From NCBI RefSeq assembly GCF_963576615.1, contig NC_088709.1:17559264-17623263 (forward strand): 64,000 nt of DNA, given 5' to 3'. The stretch is from Watersipora subatra (Eukaryota > Bryozoa > Gymnolaemata > Cheilostomatida > Watersiporidae). Position 1 is the first letter of the stretch; each line of letters starts with the position of its first letter. A program made the position numbers and the translations under genes. This document shows, piece after piece, positions 1-13,000 of the stretch. The notes under the pieces are model-generated. The model searched no databases and was not told the DNA's origin. It saw only the letters and a program-made list of their open reading frames with translations.

Positions 1-464
1 AGAAACATTTCAGACCAATTCATCTATAAGATTTACATACTAGTGTTATGATTGTGAAAATTTATGCTTAAAATTGTTCTCCAGATCGCTAACGTGTCAT
101 CACTCATAAATAAAGCATTGTGTCAGACATTTCTTCAGTTGGGACAATGTACGTTAGTCTCGAGGATAAGATACTACTTTGCCAATTCACACAACAGGTG
201 TTTGTGCTATGAAACGTTATTCTTTTGCAGCTGTAAAAACAACAATTTAAACTGACTCCAGCAAACAGTGAGTTGTTGGCACCAGCAAAACGTACGCGGG
301 ATTGTAACAGCAATTGGAGAGAGATATGCCAAGATACTTATTTATAGTGTTTGTTTCTAAAAAGAAAAGAGCTTATAACCTAGTAGGCTATGTGTTTTTA
401 TGGTTGCATATTGTGTATCTTCTGATTGATTATTAAATATATGCTTACTGTTTCTATTTTACAG

Positions 465-3179
465 TAATAAATGTCACCCTGCCAGATGAAAAGCAGAACT
501 ATGTCCATCGGATTGGCAGAGTGGGTCGGGCAGAACGAATGGGGCTGGCGATCTCACTTGTTTCAACTGTTTCAGAAAAGGTAAACTTTATACCATATGG
601 GAATCTATAGATGATGAGCTACACTCTATAGATGACTAGGTGAATGTCTGGCGTTGCTCGGGTAATAAAAGTCTTTGCACAGAAAACTTATTTTTATTTA
701 ATATAACAACAGTTACCATTCTCACTTTCAAACTTAATATCATGAGGAACATTTTTGTGAAAGGTCAAATAAATCAAGAAACAAAATAAAACAGTTATAT
801 AAATAAAAGTGTTCAAATGTAAATGTGAAATAATTAGCAAGTAGTAGCTAAATTAAATCTGTTTTGCTACAATTACAATAAAAAATGATTTGTTAATTAT
901 ACAATTAATACGAACTAAGAAAACAAAATAAAAATCCCGGATAGGTTGAATTAATGATAACAATTCGTTGCATAGAAGTGTGTGTGTGTATACAAAAAAG
1001 GTTACTGTTCCAGCAGAAGATATCCATCAAAACTTTGAATACGACGATACTGATACCTCTCGATACCGGTACCTCTCGATACTGGTACAAATGTAAAAAT
1101 GAGATACCAGACTTTCTTTGTCTGACCGAATGGAGAGAGAACGACATTCGGTCTCTCTCCAGTCCGAAGAGAGACCGAATGTCCAAAGAGAGACCAGACA
1201 GACCGAATGGAGAGAGAATGTAGAGTTTGTTCTGAGCTCGATAATAATAATATTAATAAGATAATAAAATTGCTCCGTGAAAAGTATTCAACTCAACGAT
1301 TTTTCAATTGAACTGGAAATAGGAGTTCACGGAAAACATGGTGTTTCATAGAATTAATAGAGTCTAAATTAATAACTATAGGACGTTCTATTGTGTTTCA
1401 TAGAGTTGGTCGACTTTCGATTATTACGTCATTTAGCGCGTGCAATTGAGAAAAGGGTGTATATAATACATATAGTAAGTGTATAAGTGCATATAGTAAT
1501 AGCTATAAATCTTAAGTACCCCCGTGATCTCGTGGATAGAGATTCGGGTTGCAAACCTGCGGATGCAATCTTTGTGAGGTCGTGTCCAGCAGAATGCGAA
1601 ATTTTAATATTCAAGATTTTAATAGCTATAGTCGGACAGACCGACAGATATCCAAACTGATGGACAAACTTTGAGAAATATATACACTATATATAATGTA
1701 TATATGAGTTATACTACTCTAGGACACGTTTATTTCGCTAGTATTTAGTTTCGTGAGTAGCATACAGAGTAAAATTTCGCTGCAACTTAATTTTGCAGCT
1801 CTGATGAGTGCGAAAATATAGTGATGTGAAAATAAATGCAGTGGAACAAACATAATTAGATTCCTCAGGTTCGGTTCACCGATAAGAAAATTTTTTTTCA
1901 AATTGGGGCTAGTTTGTAATTGTGAACCGCAGGTAGAATTGTGGGGCCGAGATCGATAATGCAATTTGATCGCTTGCTGCCATTTGTTTTTTGGACTATC
2001 AATGAACAAAGCTATTTAATTCCGCATTTTCGCTCGTTCGTTATGATAGTTTAGTTCCTCTCATGAAATTTTCGTGAGAGGACGACTGCGCGAGAACACG
2101 AAAGTTAGATGAGGCGAATACAGAAGTGTCCTAGGGTATATAGATTGTTGTACTATATAGAAGAGGTATTGCTCTGTATTGATGAGATGTTGTACTGGGT
2201 AAATAGAACTATAGATGAGAGCCACGATTGTGTACTGAAATTATGCACCCTCAGCGCTTACGTAAAATTGCGTACTTCGTTCACAATTTTTCGTTCTAAA
2301 TTTTATGATTTACAATCATTGGATTCCAAATTGTTGGTGCATTTTCGTTTGGTAATGTTTATAATAGATATCATCTAAACTTAACTGTCATTTATCTACA
2401 CTATATTATCAGGTACGAATTTTATGCACTTTATAATGTATGTCATGCCAGGTGTGGTATCACAGCAACTGCAGAAATAGGGGAAAGGGCTGCTACAACA
2501 CTAACCTTACAGAGCGAGGTGGATGTTGTATCTGGTATGATGAACCAGCATTGCTTGCTAACATAGAGGAACACCTGGGTGTCACCATAGACCAGGCAGG
2601 AGAAGATTTGAAAATTGCGGTCAATGAATTTGATGGTAAAGTTACCTATGGGCAAAAGCGAAAGACCACAGGTGAATTTACGTTATAAACATTTAATCAA
2701 CCCGGAACATTCCCAATTTATAAAAGTCTTTTAGGTTTTATACATGTATTCATGAAGCTTTACTTTCTGGTGAAGCTTTTTAATCTGTTTTAGTTAGCAA
2801 AATCTGAAAGAAAGTTGTTGGCTCTCAGTTGGTCTAGCTACCGCTTATTATCATTCATGAACCATATATTTCCTGCAATGATAGAAAGGAAGGAGAATTT
2901 TTTTTAATGAGCATTTTGTACATCTTAACATTTTTTTACAATGATGGTGGCATAAATATAATTCGCCAAGCTAGTTTGTTAGATGCTACTAAAACCAGTC
3001 AATGCTTGCTCGTCCTACAGCTCTGTTAACAGACACTACAAGTCTATTATTTTTTGTTTACAGGATCAAATTATAAAGATCACGTGGATTCCATGGCTCC
3101 TGTCGTGAGTGAATTGGCATTGTTGGAACAAAAGGCACAAACTTCATTTTTGCAGCTAAAATACTGCCCTGTTCGATAG
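465..3179 (+). CDS. DDX1: ATP-dependent RNA helicase DDX1, C-terminal part (last three coding exons; 5' part lies before the window)
   Basis: DDX1 is a DEAD-box RNA helicase carrying a SPRY insert. It is known from tRNA-ligase complexes, RNA granules and 3'-end processing. Three exons are visible: 465-580, 2452-2671 and 3064-3179 (TAG at 3177-3179), with flanking AG/GT signals and phases that join without a frame break. Exon one carries the end of helicase motif V and motif VI ([20 protein letters not shown]), including the arginine-finger region. Exon two carries the DDX1-specific segment with RGKGCYN, EEHL and [12 protein letters not shown]. Exon three carries the C-terminus ([12 protein letters not shown], then KYCPVR and the stop). 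The order and content match the C-terminus of animal DDX1. The ATPase core and SPRY domain must lie before position 1, because bases 1-464 look like intron. No AATAAA is seen before the convergent neighbour at 3301, so the 3' UTR probably overlaps it. Confidence 0.95.
643..1700 (-). repeat. Interspersed repeat copy with a tRNA-like segment, in DDX1 intron
   Basis: Read on the minus strand, the element begins near 1700 with a stretch like tatatatttctcaaagtttg. It ends near 643 with a stretch containing tattacccgagcaacgccag. The same start and end sequences flank a copy on the plus strand at 5341-5735, with further similarity in between (for example the tract before the end around 690-760). The part at about 1521-1600 looks tRNA-derived and shares the tail 'ggatgcaat..ttt' with the tRNA-like sequence near 42.5 kb. 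At about 1120-1220 there is a local inverted repeat of 'gaccgaatggagagaga'. No coding capacity is seen. Confidence 0.6.
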
Positions 3180-3300
3180 CCAATTCTTTCAGATATTACT
3201 CAACAACTAGTCACAAAAACTAACTTACAAAGTGAACAAAGCAATCAGAAATTGAACGTTCATTTCGCCCAAGTAATTTCAGATAATGTTTGATCAACTA

Positions 3301-3918
3301 TTATTTTGTATGTGCTACCTCTTCAAAGTAAAAATTTTCAATACAGTCAAGCTGTGGTTTCCGCAACCAAACTTGTGGACGCTTTGATTTTATGAATTCC
3401 TGTGCTTCCTTTGCATTCATGTTCTTGCATTTCATCAGGTAGCACACTACGACAGTAGTCGATCGAGTCTTTCCTGCCTTGCAGTGTACATACACTGTGC
3501 CATCAGCTCTCTTAATTTCTTCTATAAATTCTATAGCTTTATTTATCTGTGGAATTGTCGGTGATGCAAACAAATCTTGAGTTGCCAGCTTTAGTAATTG
3601 AATTCCGTACAGATTCCACGTTTGTTCCGAGTTGTAAATGTATCTCAGTTCATAGTCCTCATTCATTGATATTACTCCTTTCACGTTATGGTCTTTTGCC
3701 AGACGTTTTGTCATGAAAGTTATCGGTAGAGCTCCTAATATTACGTGTTCATCAATTCTGTTATACCAAGATTGACCCAAAAGTGGATTGAAGCAAGCAT
3801 TAAATAAGATCGATGGATAGTAAAACGTCCTGGTAACAAATGCTCCGAGCATACCCATATTGGTTTTGCTGGTATTGAAGTAGTATTGCTGCGCCATAAT
3901 CATAGCTCGATATAACAC
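3301..3918 (-). CDS. PTPMT1: PTPMT1-type mitochondrial dual-specificity phosphatase, single exon
   Basis: This is an uninterrupted 205-residue reading frame. PTPMT1 is a mitochondrial inner-membrane phosphatase that dephosphorylates phosphatidylglycerophosphate in cardiolipin synthesis. The signature is HCKAGKTR at residues 145-152, with nucleophile Cys146 and Arg152. WYNRIDEHVILGALP (about 51-65), GVISMNEDYE (81-90) and the C-terminal RPQVWLRKPQLD match the PTPMT1 family closely. The first 50 residues are hydrophobic with few acidic residues, which fits a mitochondrial leader or membrane anchor. Met1, Met7 or Met9 could be the start; I took the longest frame. The length is normal for the family. 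The absence of introns is odd here, since every other long gene in the window is split. It is convergent with DDX1, whose stop lies 121 bp away. I could not identify a poly(A) signal for either gene. Confidence 0.93.
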   Translation of the reverse strand: MLYRAMIMAQQYYFNTSKTNMGMLGAFVTRTFYYPSILFNACFNPLLGQSWYNRIDEHVILGALPITFMTKRLAKDHNVKGVISMNEDYELRYIYNSEQTWNLYGIQLLKLATQDLFASPTIPQINKAIEFIEEIKRADGTVYVHCKAGKTRSTTVVVCYLMKCKNMNAKEAQEFIKSKRPQVWLRKPQLDCIENFYFEEVAHTK

Positions 3919-6900
3919 GCTTTACGGACGAATTCAGTGCAAAGCCAGGGCTCATAGTTTGCGGAGGCCTCCAACTCGGCGCTGTTGTAGAAAACGAGCT
4001 ATCATTGTGGCCAGGTAGCGCTCAGCGGAGAAGAAAATTCTTGACGTTTTAGCGCGTGCGGTTTCTGGTTCTTGCGATCATTAATCTACAGGTTTATGTG
4101 GCGATTTAAGGTTGATGTACACTTCACTTTTAAATAACTGTTATTTTGGTATGTTTTTCTTACATGAGCCAAAGGGTAACACAAACACAATGGACATCAA
4201 TAGCATGTAACGTAAATAAGGAGAAATAGTCGCGCATCGTCATGTATGTGGAATCATTTCACTAAAGGATATAGTGATAGAATGACCTTGGCATCGTTGT
4301 TGATAAGCATTAAGATAAGAATATCTAGTTTAGAGAGGCGTGTGAACAACGTCACTGTCCATTATGCTAGGTGCTCTAATAATAGTATGCACAGAACACT
4401 TCTCATAACATGAGCGATGGTTCTGTATCTGTTTATATAACAATTATCCTTCTTAGCAGCGTGAAAACGATTAATTTTTGTCTGTATCATCACAAAGTGA
4501 TTTAGCAAAATAGCCAACAGGCAAGCTGAGACCAATAACTCAAGAATTCGTGCTTATCTAAATATCTGACTCACTCGATCAGGCGTATCAGTAAAATCGG
4601 GTTCATTGTTCATTTGTTGGGCTGTGTGAGATTTGCCGTAGCAGACCAAACTAAGGTGTGAAGTGTGTCCCAAAATTAGGCACAGTTCTTTAGCTAATGA
4701 TGTCGGAAGAACCCTCTTCCCCAACGCTATTCTTTACCAAACCGGCTACCCTGTGAGGGTTCTTGTAGAAGTCATTTTCTAACTGCTGCTACTTCAAAAG
4801 GAGGCAAATCCAATGGCAACTTGGGTCTTTTTTTGCAACACATTTATTGTTTTGGTGAAGGACAATCAATTTGTCCATCAGCTGTTCACTGTTCAGTTCA
4901 ATTGTCTTCCCTAAAAAGTGAAGGCGTGTGCTAACTATACCAAGAGCATTTGATAAAAGTCTATTAATAAGGAATACTTTCTTCTAATTATTGACCAGTT
5001 TTGCCGAGAATTATCTTTCAATGTAGGATAGTGATAACTAAGGTTGCTCGACACCATTTTGAGCAAATAAATACTCACCAAAATGTACAAAGTTTAGCCA
5101 TCTAATTCATTTCATGAATTATTGAGCAGCTATCTTTTGCTATCTAAAATAGATTTCAGTAGATATTCGCTTTACAATCTGCTTATCATAAGGAGATAAA
5201 TCAAGCGAAAAATCTCTCTAAGCAGTCAACAGTTCAACTACTTACTGCCTAAGCAGATTTGAATACATAAGAATGTGCTTTGTGAGCTTGTTTATAACAT
5301 CCATATTTGAGCATCACAATGACCTCTATCTATCTTTCTATATATATATATTTCTCAAAGTATGTCCGTATGTGTATTCTCGGTTTGATTGTCCGGCTAT
5401 AGCAATTATTAGAATAGTTGTAGCTGGACAACAATGCAGACGCAAAGTCATGGCTAACTGCCATTACAAGCCTATCTTATTAAGCAGCTTACTAGAATTT
5501 TCCATTGGCATTGTGCCTAGCTAACATCTTTAAAGTTACAGTTGTTTGACAAAGTTTTAAAACCTTTACAGTTGTTTTTATTTTTCTTTTAATTTATTTC
5601 AACTACACAAAACACTTCTGTAATGATATGTAATTTGAAAGTTAGAATGGGAAATGTTGTTATATGTTAAATACAAATCAATTTTCTGTCCAAAGACTTT
5701 TTTATTACCCAGGCAACGCCGGGTAGCACAGCTAGTTGTTACATAAAATCTAGTCAAGTCAATACTTCAGTTGAAACTATTTTTGTGGGTGTCATTGAGT
5801 AGTTTTTTGTTGTAGGCCTACGTATACTTGAGTTTCATAAGTTTTTATAATTTTTTTAATCATTTGCCAATGTGATTTGCAGACTATTACATTCATTGCA
5901 CATCGAAAACTGAACATGTTAGAATGCTGCCAATGATTTTTGGAGCACATAACCATTGTAATTTATCTGTTAAACATTTGATGCATTGCTTAGTTGTGTT
6001 TCCAGTGTGGCATAAAAATAGTAGCTGGCACTGAGATGCATTAGCTTAATATACGGCTCGTTAGCTTAATATACGCTCGCAGCTTATAAATGTCCACTAA
6101 TATGGGCAATTTTAGCTTTGACAACAAACCAAATTTTTTTTATTATTGGCTATACATACAGTTTATAGGCTATTAATATAGTTTGAGTTGGTAAGCAACA
6201 ATTAAACATATTAAATTAATATACTATGTATTTATTCTGCAGACCATCCTCATTATTTAGCAGATTTTACTCTAGCTGTTTAGGTTACACATTATTGTCT
6301 GGCGGTCTATGCCAATTTAATATCTGTTTATCATGTTGCCAATGTGATAAAGTTGCATTAACATTGCAGATAAAAACTGGTCATTTACATTGCTTAAATG
6401 GATAAAACTGCCCAAATTTGCATTATCGCCCAGATTATTTTGCAATGATGATCAAAAGGCTATAACATTGAAACTGGTCACTGTGTTACAACACTACCAA
6501 ACTGTCAACATCTCATTCTTTGCAGTATGTGTTAACATTTATTTGTTCATAGTGAATATGTTCCTGTAAATAAATATAATATCTTTAATTTATAAGGGTC
6601 TGAAAGGTGGTATGAAAGGTCATCTATTAGGGGTTTCACACTGATTTGATATTAATGCTAGCTTCTGAAAGTTAGACTGACAAAACTTTAGCTCAATAGG
6701 CCTATATGTTTGGTTTGTTGAACAGTCTCACTTAACTTGGCCTAGTGTGTTACAACATCATCTTTCATTGACTGATTTGCTGTTGAATATAAAAAGTACT
6801 GTTTCCAATCATTTCTCAGTGTACACTGAGAAATGTACAGTGGACACTGAGAAATGTACAGTGTACACTGTTACATAACATTGTAATGCTGGCTCTATTA

Positions 6901-7080
6901 CCCATCAATTATTATTGCATGAGAGAGGAACATAGTTTAATTATAATTATTTGAATGTAAAACCTAAAATTAAGCTGACCAAAGTCCTTCAGCATAGCTG
7001 CAAGATTTTATCTTGGAAAACTAACTAAAAGTAAACATAATAGTTTACCCAATATGATTTCATTCATTTATTGAAGAATT
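3919..7080. other. Intergenic region between PTPMT1 (-) and STYXL1 (+), holding one interspersed repeat copy
   Basis: These two genes diverge from here, so both promoters should lie in this stretch: PTPMT1's near 3919-4150 and STYXL1's just before 7081. I see no unambiguous TATA box or other named element. A repeat copy occupies about 5341-5735. A short near-palindromic repeat lies at about 6820-6870. I see no supported gene; the 83-residue open frame at 5273-5524 mostly overlaps the repeat. Confidence 0.6.
5341..5735 (+). repeat. Interspersed repeat, second copy of the 643-1700 family
   Basis: It starts with tatatatttctcaaagtatg and ends with tattacccaggcaacgccgg. The end motif can fold (cccaggcaacgccggg). 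The roughly 65 bases before the end match the minus-strand copy at about 643-760 closely, with a shared ttctgt.caaagacttt tract. It is shorter than the first copy and lacks the tRNA-like segment. The class is unknown; it looks like a non-autonomous element. Confidence 0.6.
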
Positions 7081-10000
7081 ATGACGAGTTCATCAACTGC
7101 AACAATTGTGGGGGCAAATCAACACAATATTGCGACAAGAGATCTCATAAACCCAAACAACCCCAACAACCATGGCTTTAATATGCAAGAAAGGGTGTCT
7201 TCTGTTCAAGACCCAAAGTACTGGGCCGAAGGGATGACTATCATAGAGCCAATGAAGTTGTTTAATATAATGATGAAAGTCAACTCTGATCGATACCCTG
7301 CTGTCTCAGATGCTAACTACTTACTTTTACTTGGTATTGAAGCAAGTTTGGTTTCGTGATAGGCTCTTACAAGCAGGTTGCTGTGGAAATTATTGCAACT
7401 CTCTTTAAATGGAAAACTTCTCATTACTGGGTTACTAATTCGAGCAACGGGTCCGTAGATTCTAAATGTCATAAGTTTGTACAGCTTGATCAATAAGTAT
7501 ACGCAATTATTTACTAAAATGTATTCTATAATTCAGTAAAATTGGTTACGATTAAGTTACCACTGTTGGTTAAATAAACGAGTAGTTTTAAGCTAGACAA
7601 TTATAAGTATGGATATTTTTTTTACCTTGGTTTCATATAACGATGATGAAGTTCCTTTTAGCAATGTTAGATCCTTTGGCTTCTTTTCCATGGCATACAC
7701 TGAAACTGGCATTTTCGCATTTTATTGTGTTAATATTTGGAAAAATGAACAAATATTAGCTTATGAATTCTTTAAAGTTTACTTTAAAATTGTACAAGAA
7801 TGTCAAATTGATGTAGCTGGCATAGATCCTGATGTACCGAAACTAAAGCTGTATGCTGCAGTAAGGGAACTACGGTATAACTAATACCTGGCTGCAAGTC
7901 TTTGATTGTACCATTACATTGTGGTTAACATTTTAGATGCACGTCGCAGGGAGACATATGACCAGTCTCACATTGTTCTTGCCAAATTCTCAACAAGGGT
8001 GAGAGATGTAATAAACTAATTTCAGTTCTCCTAGTTCATGTCTTAAAGCCAGTAACTATTACTTACACGACATATCATGTAAATTTCCTAAACCTCGAAA
8101 GATCAGCCCTACAGTCAAACCTTGACTTACCATCGCCATATGAGTCTGCATATGAATTTGTTTACATATGACATAAATTTGAGCAAATATTTGTTGTTAC
8201 GAGTACAAATTTTTAATGTACGATGTCCATAATTTTTGGAAACATTGATGTTTTATATCTAATACAAGTTATAGTATGTAAATTGCACGGTTCTACCCTT
8301 CTGTGTACCGATGAACCTTTGCATTGCTGAGTGTATACTTCTGCTCAAATGTCTCTAAGATTGTGAAACACTAAGAATTTTCTTTCACTTATTTTTACTC
8401 TACTCGTTTAGTTTTTACACGTAATTTAAGTTTTTAATTTTCGGTTTTAGAGTAGTTTTATATAACGCGTATGCTTGAGTGTTGTACGTAATTACTCTAG
8501 TATTCATGATTGTTTTTGGACTCTAGTATGAATTAAACAATATATGGTTTCTTATAAGAATAACCCCATTACATTAACACGAATAATTGTTTAAACATAA
8601 GACGGTATAACATACTAAACAAATATCGAAACGGATCAACTTTGTATACCGAGGTTTGACTGTACATGTATGTACTTAGCATAATCATATGATTTTCGGT
8701 TTCTGCGCATCCTGTTGCAGTCCATCGTTTTAGGCTGAAAGAAGAATGTTATCATATAAGTCTGTCACTCTATCATTCATATCTTTTTTTAGACTGCAGG
8801 ACAATATGAGTTGCCTTATGACTCACAGGTGGAAACCAAAAAAAATATTGTTGTCTATGATGATATGACTGAGATACTTCGGTTTGACAATGGTAATAAT
8901 TATGTTTACTTGAACATTACTTAGCCTTTCACATTCTTTAAACTTTACAGTATAAGTCAGCAGCCATAACTTAGCTCTGTTATAATTGATAAGTCAGTAA
9001 CCATAACTACTACATGCCTTTACTAACCATGTGCAGGTATGTTTGATGGTGACAAAACCTAGATTATTTTTCATCTGTAGGGAGTTGCTTGCTCTACATA
9101 AACAATATATTTGACAAATCTAAGCTTTACATTGTGGTCTAGGCTTTACCTTTTATCAACTTTGTATCAACCCTGTATCAACAGTGATTAAATATCTTGC
9201 CACCATTACACAATTCATTCACATTAAGGTTCCAAAACCTCCCAACCATTTTATCGAATTTTAGTGAAGCCTAATGTGAAGCCTAACGCATCTACAATAC
9301 TATTTCTCTGAATATTGTTGATGATTTAATCATTTTCAGCTGTGTATAATTCAAACACCCCTTCTGCACGTGGAACTTGTATAACATGTTGTGGTGTATT
9401 TCTACAGTGTAGTTGTTGATATAAATATGTTCCATCTTGATATAGATATAAATAAATGAACATCTCGCTTGACTCTGTTGGATGTATTATCGAGTCTAAA
9501 ATCGCAGTGTCTGGTCAGTTTGTATCTTGTAACTCTGGTGCGGAAGTAATTTTTCAGATAACCTTCTAACGATGAAGTATAGATAGGTGGTGGAAATGGA
9601 GAACTGCTGCAAGTCTGGTAGTGGGTAATCACATAAACAGTATACCTTTGAAAGGTCTTTGTTTCTAGGAAGAAGTATAAAAACAGATGCGACTAGGTTA
9701 GCCAAAGTTCTTTACACAGAAGGAGCCCGGTGTGCGATTAGTATCCTCAGAGGCAAGTTCCCCCTCTATATTTTTCATCTAGTTCGAGGACATTAGGCTG
9801 TTTAAGACTTTTTATGGTAGTCCTTCTTTAGATTTGTTCCCTGTTTAACGTTGTCATTTCTCAGCTTCTCTTGTACAAGCATAATCTTTTATTCACACTC
9901 AAACTTTCCTTTCGGCTTCATTAACCGTTGAGAATAGAAAATTTTTTTGGTTAATTTCAAGATACTTGGTATTTGTATTTGTAAAGTTATACCATCTGTA

Positions 10001-13000
10001 GTCTGAGGGCGTATGCACGCTGTTGGTTTGTAATGCTGCACAGTGTGCTGGCTAATATTGAGCTAGGATTTCAGAGTGAGCAATCGCTATGAATCAGTGA
10101 TAGGATATACCAATCCTCAGTTGAAATATATTTTATTAATACCACTCGTATTATGAGTAAATTTATGTCACCATTATGATGTCACAGATAAGCGTATGTC
10201 ACAAATATAGCCTACCAATGCAATAGTCATTGTTTCACTTATGCTAATTCACGCTTTTCAATCTTGCTTCCTTTTTTCCCATCTTATATTAAGCTTTTCT
10301 AATACATGACATTTCAATTTCTCAGTATTGGATATAGCTACATCATAATTTGTTGAAGAAATATTAACAGGAAGGAGAGAGTAATAGCATAAAATCAGCA
10401 CTGCTGTCAGTCTCCAATATTTTAAATGATCGGTTTCTTCAGCAGCTGTTCACCTTGTCTCTTATATGACCTTGCTGTTACTAGGCTAGCTATTTATTGT
10501 TGTAAGGTGAAGATACAGAAAGCAGCATTTAGCAGTGAAACAGACGCATGCAAACTCTAAAAATAGCAATATTGGTGTTTCCTCTGGCTCTATCTTGGCA
10601 GGTAGCATAGCTTCATCCTCTTTCCTTTAGGTGGCTTCATACTTTTTTCTAAGCTCTATCCATTTCTCCGCACAAGCAGTATTATACAGCTTCCCAAGGT
10701 AAGTGTCTATCATTGCTTATCCTCTCCTGTCATATTTGTCCTCACTCTTCTGTAAAATTTAGTAATAGTTAGATGGCACCATCTCACATGGTAACCATCA
10801 TTGATAGGTAGGAGCTGAGCTGTGTTTACGAATCAAAATTATTTTGCAATGTTTTAAAATAATATTTGGAATCTCAAATAAAAAGAAAATTTCAAATCAA
10901 CAATTTGAAGTATACTGCCAAAACTGGCGGCTGTTTACTTATTCATGTAACTGTCAAGTGCATAAAATTAATTTTGTTTGCGAATTAGAGGGATGATGTG
11001 CCAACTTTTTGGGAACTTCAGCAAATCAATGAAGTCACTGAAAAGGTTTTTGTTGAATCCAATTCTCAATCTTGTTAGCATTTCTTTTTAGATTGTGCGG
11101 TTTCGCTTTTGAATTGGGCAGTTTCACTTTTGGGTTGTGCGGTTTCACTTTCGGATTGTATGAGTTAACTTTCATATGCTTGTTCGCAAACAAATACAAT
11201 ATAATTTTGTTTGTAAAAATCATGTTGGCAGACATACAGATCCACACTTATTGAAGATTTAGACAATTATGTAAAATCTTTGTTAGTGTAAAAATTGTAT
11301 TGGAACCCCTTGGCACTCTATTTTTCAACTCTTCCCCTATATCGGCGGTCAAATAGAGGTGGTGGGCAAATAGAGGTGGTATGCAAATAGAGGTGGCAGT
11401 CAAATGAAGGTGGCAGTCAAGTAGAGGGGCGGTCAAATAGAGGTAGCGGTCAACTGGAGGTGGCAGTCAACTAAAGGTGGCGGTCAACTGGAGGTGGCAG
11501 TCAAATAAAGGTGATGTTCAAATATAGGTGACGTTCAAATAAAGGCTGGCGTTGTATTTTTCAAATAGCTTCGTCAGAATTTTAGGAAGATAAATTAACC
11601 CTTTTACAGGTGAATCAAATTTCGCTTATATTTTGTGCTCCGCTTTGGGCGTATCGACATTAACCCTTTTAAATGCAAGAGATCTGTTAGCTTATCTTCA
11701 ACTTACTGTAGATCTGTAAATAAATATGAATTGGGAAGCAGAGAAATATCTCTACCAATTGATATATATTGCTTGCAATTAACTTGTGATGACATAGCCT
11801 GTGCCCTGCTTGGAACTTTCAGTTTTTATTTCATTCTAAATTTGAAAGCATATTTTTATTTTGTAATTGTATTTGACAATGTTACATAAAAGCTCATTGC
11901 ACTCATTGATCTTTGCTACAGTTTGCAGCAAAAACTAGCTTTTTATGTGCAATAGAAAAGAAGATATGAGCATCAATCCATTGTAAGCTGAGTTAAGATA
12001 ACCGCAAGGATGCTATCAAATAATATGCTATAATTCTACAAATTTATAAGTTATTCAATAGTCTATCAAATGCGACAAATATATATTCAAGAACAATAAC
12101 ATTAACAAACCATAATTATAATACATGCAGAAACAAAAATTTCATAAAACCTCTATTTGAATGCCACCTTTATTTGACCGCCACTATAGAAGTGTTCAAG
12201 AATAGAGCACTACCCATTAACTGACCGCCACCTCCTTTGGACTGCCAATTTGACATTCTTTGATCTTTACGAACCATAATAGCATGTGATCAGTAGAGAA
12301 GTGTTCACAAAATCGTTCTAATAATTACTCTGATACATCAATAACAATTAATTCTTTAATTGTTTCTGTTCATATCAAAGTTTGTTTTCCAACTTCAAAG
12401 CTTTTCATTTGTTTCGCTAAAACTTTGAAAGCAACATCATAGAAGTACATAAATAATAACTGTATCAGGCTACTAGTAGTTACTTGTTCAACGCAGTTTT
12501 GATTCTTCAATACATTTATGATGGTATACGAATGACTAGTTTTAAGCTAAAAGTTGTGCTTAGCGCCCATCCGGTTTGAAGTTTATTATTTTTGCCATTT
12601 GTATTCGTAAAAGATTTGCTCAGCTAAAAGAATTGTTCAAACAATAATATCGACTAGTTCAGCAGTGCAGAAGTCGAGGTCAGCTGACATCGTGACAGGT
12701 ATTGGATAACCAGAAGATTTCATTCCATCGAAAGCAACAATCATAATGCAGCTATCCGAGCAAGCGATGGAAATATTTTTGTTTTAAAAACGTTAATTTT
12801 TGTTTCTGCTTGTAATATAAGTATGGTTTGTTTATGTCACTTGATCATGAATATATCTTTGTAGCATTTGATAGATTAACATTATATAACTTATAAATTT
12901 TCAGATTTATAGCATATTTATAACATCATTGCAGTAATCTGATCTCACAATTGATCAACGCTTGTAACTCCTCTTCTATTGCACATAAAAAACTAGTTTT

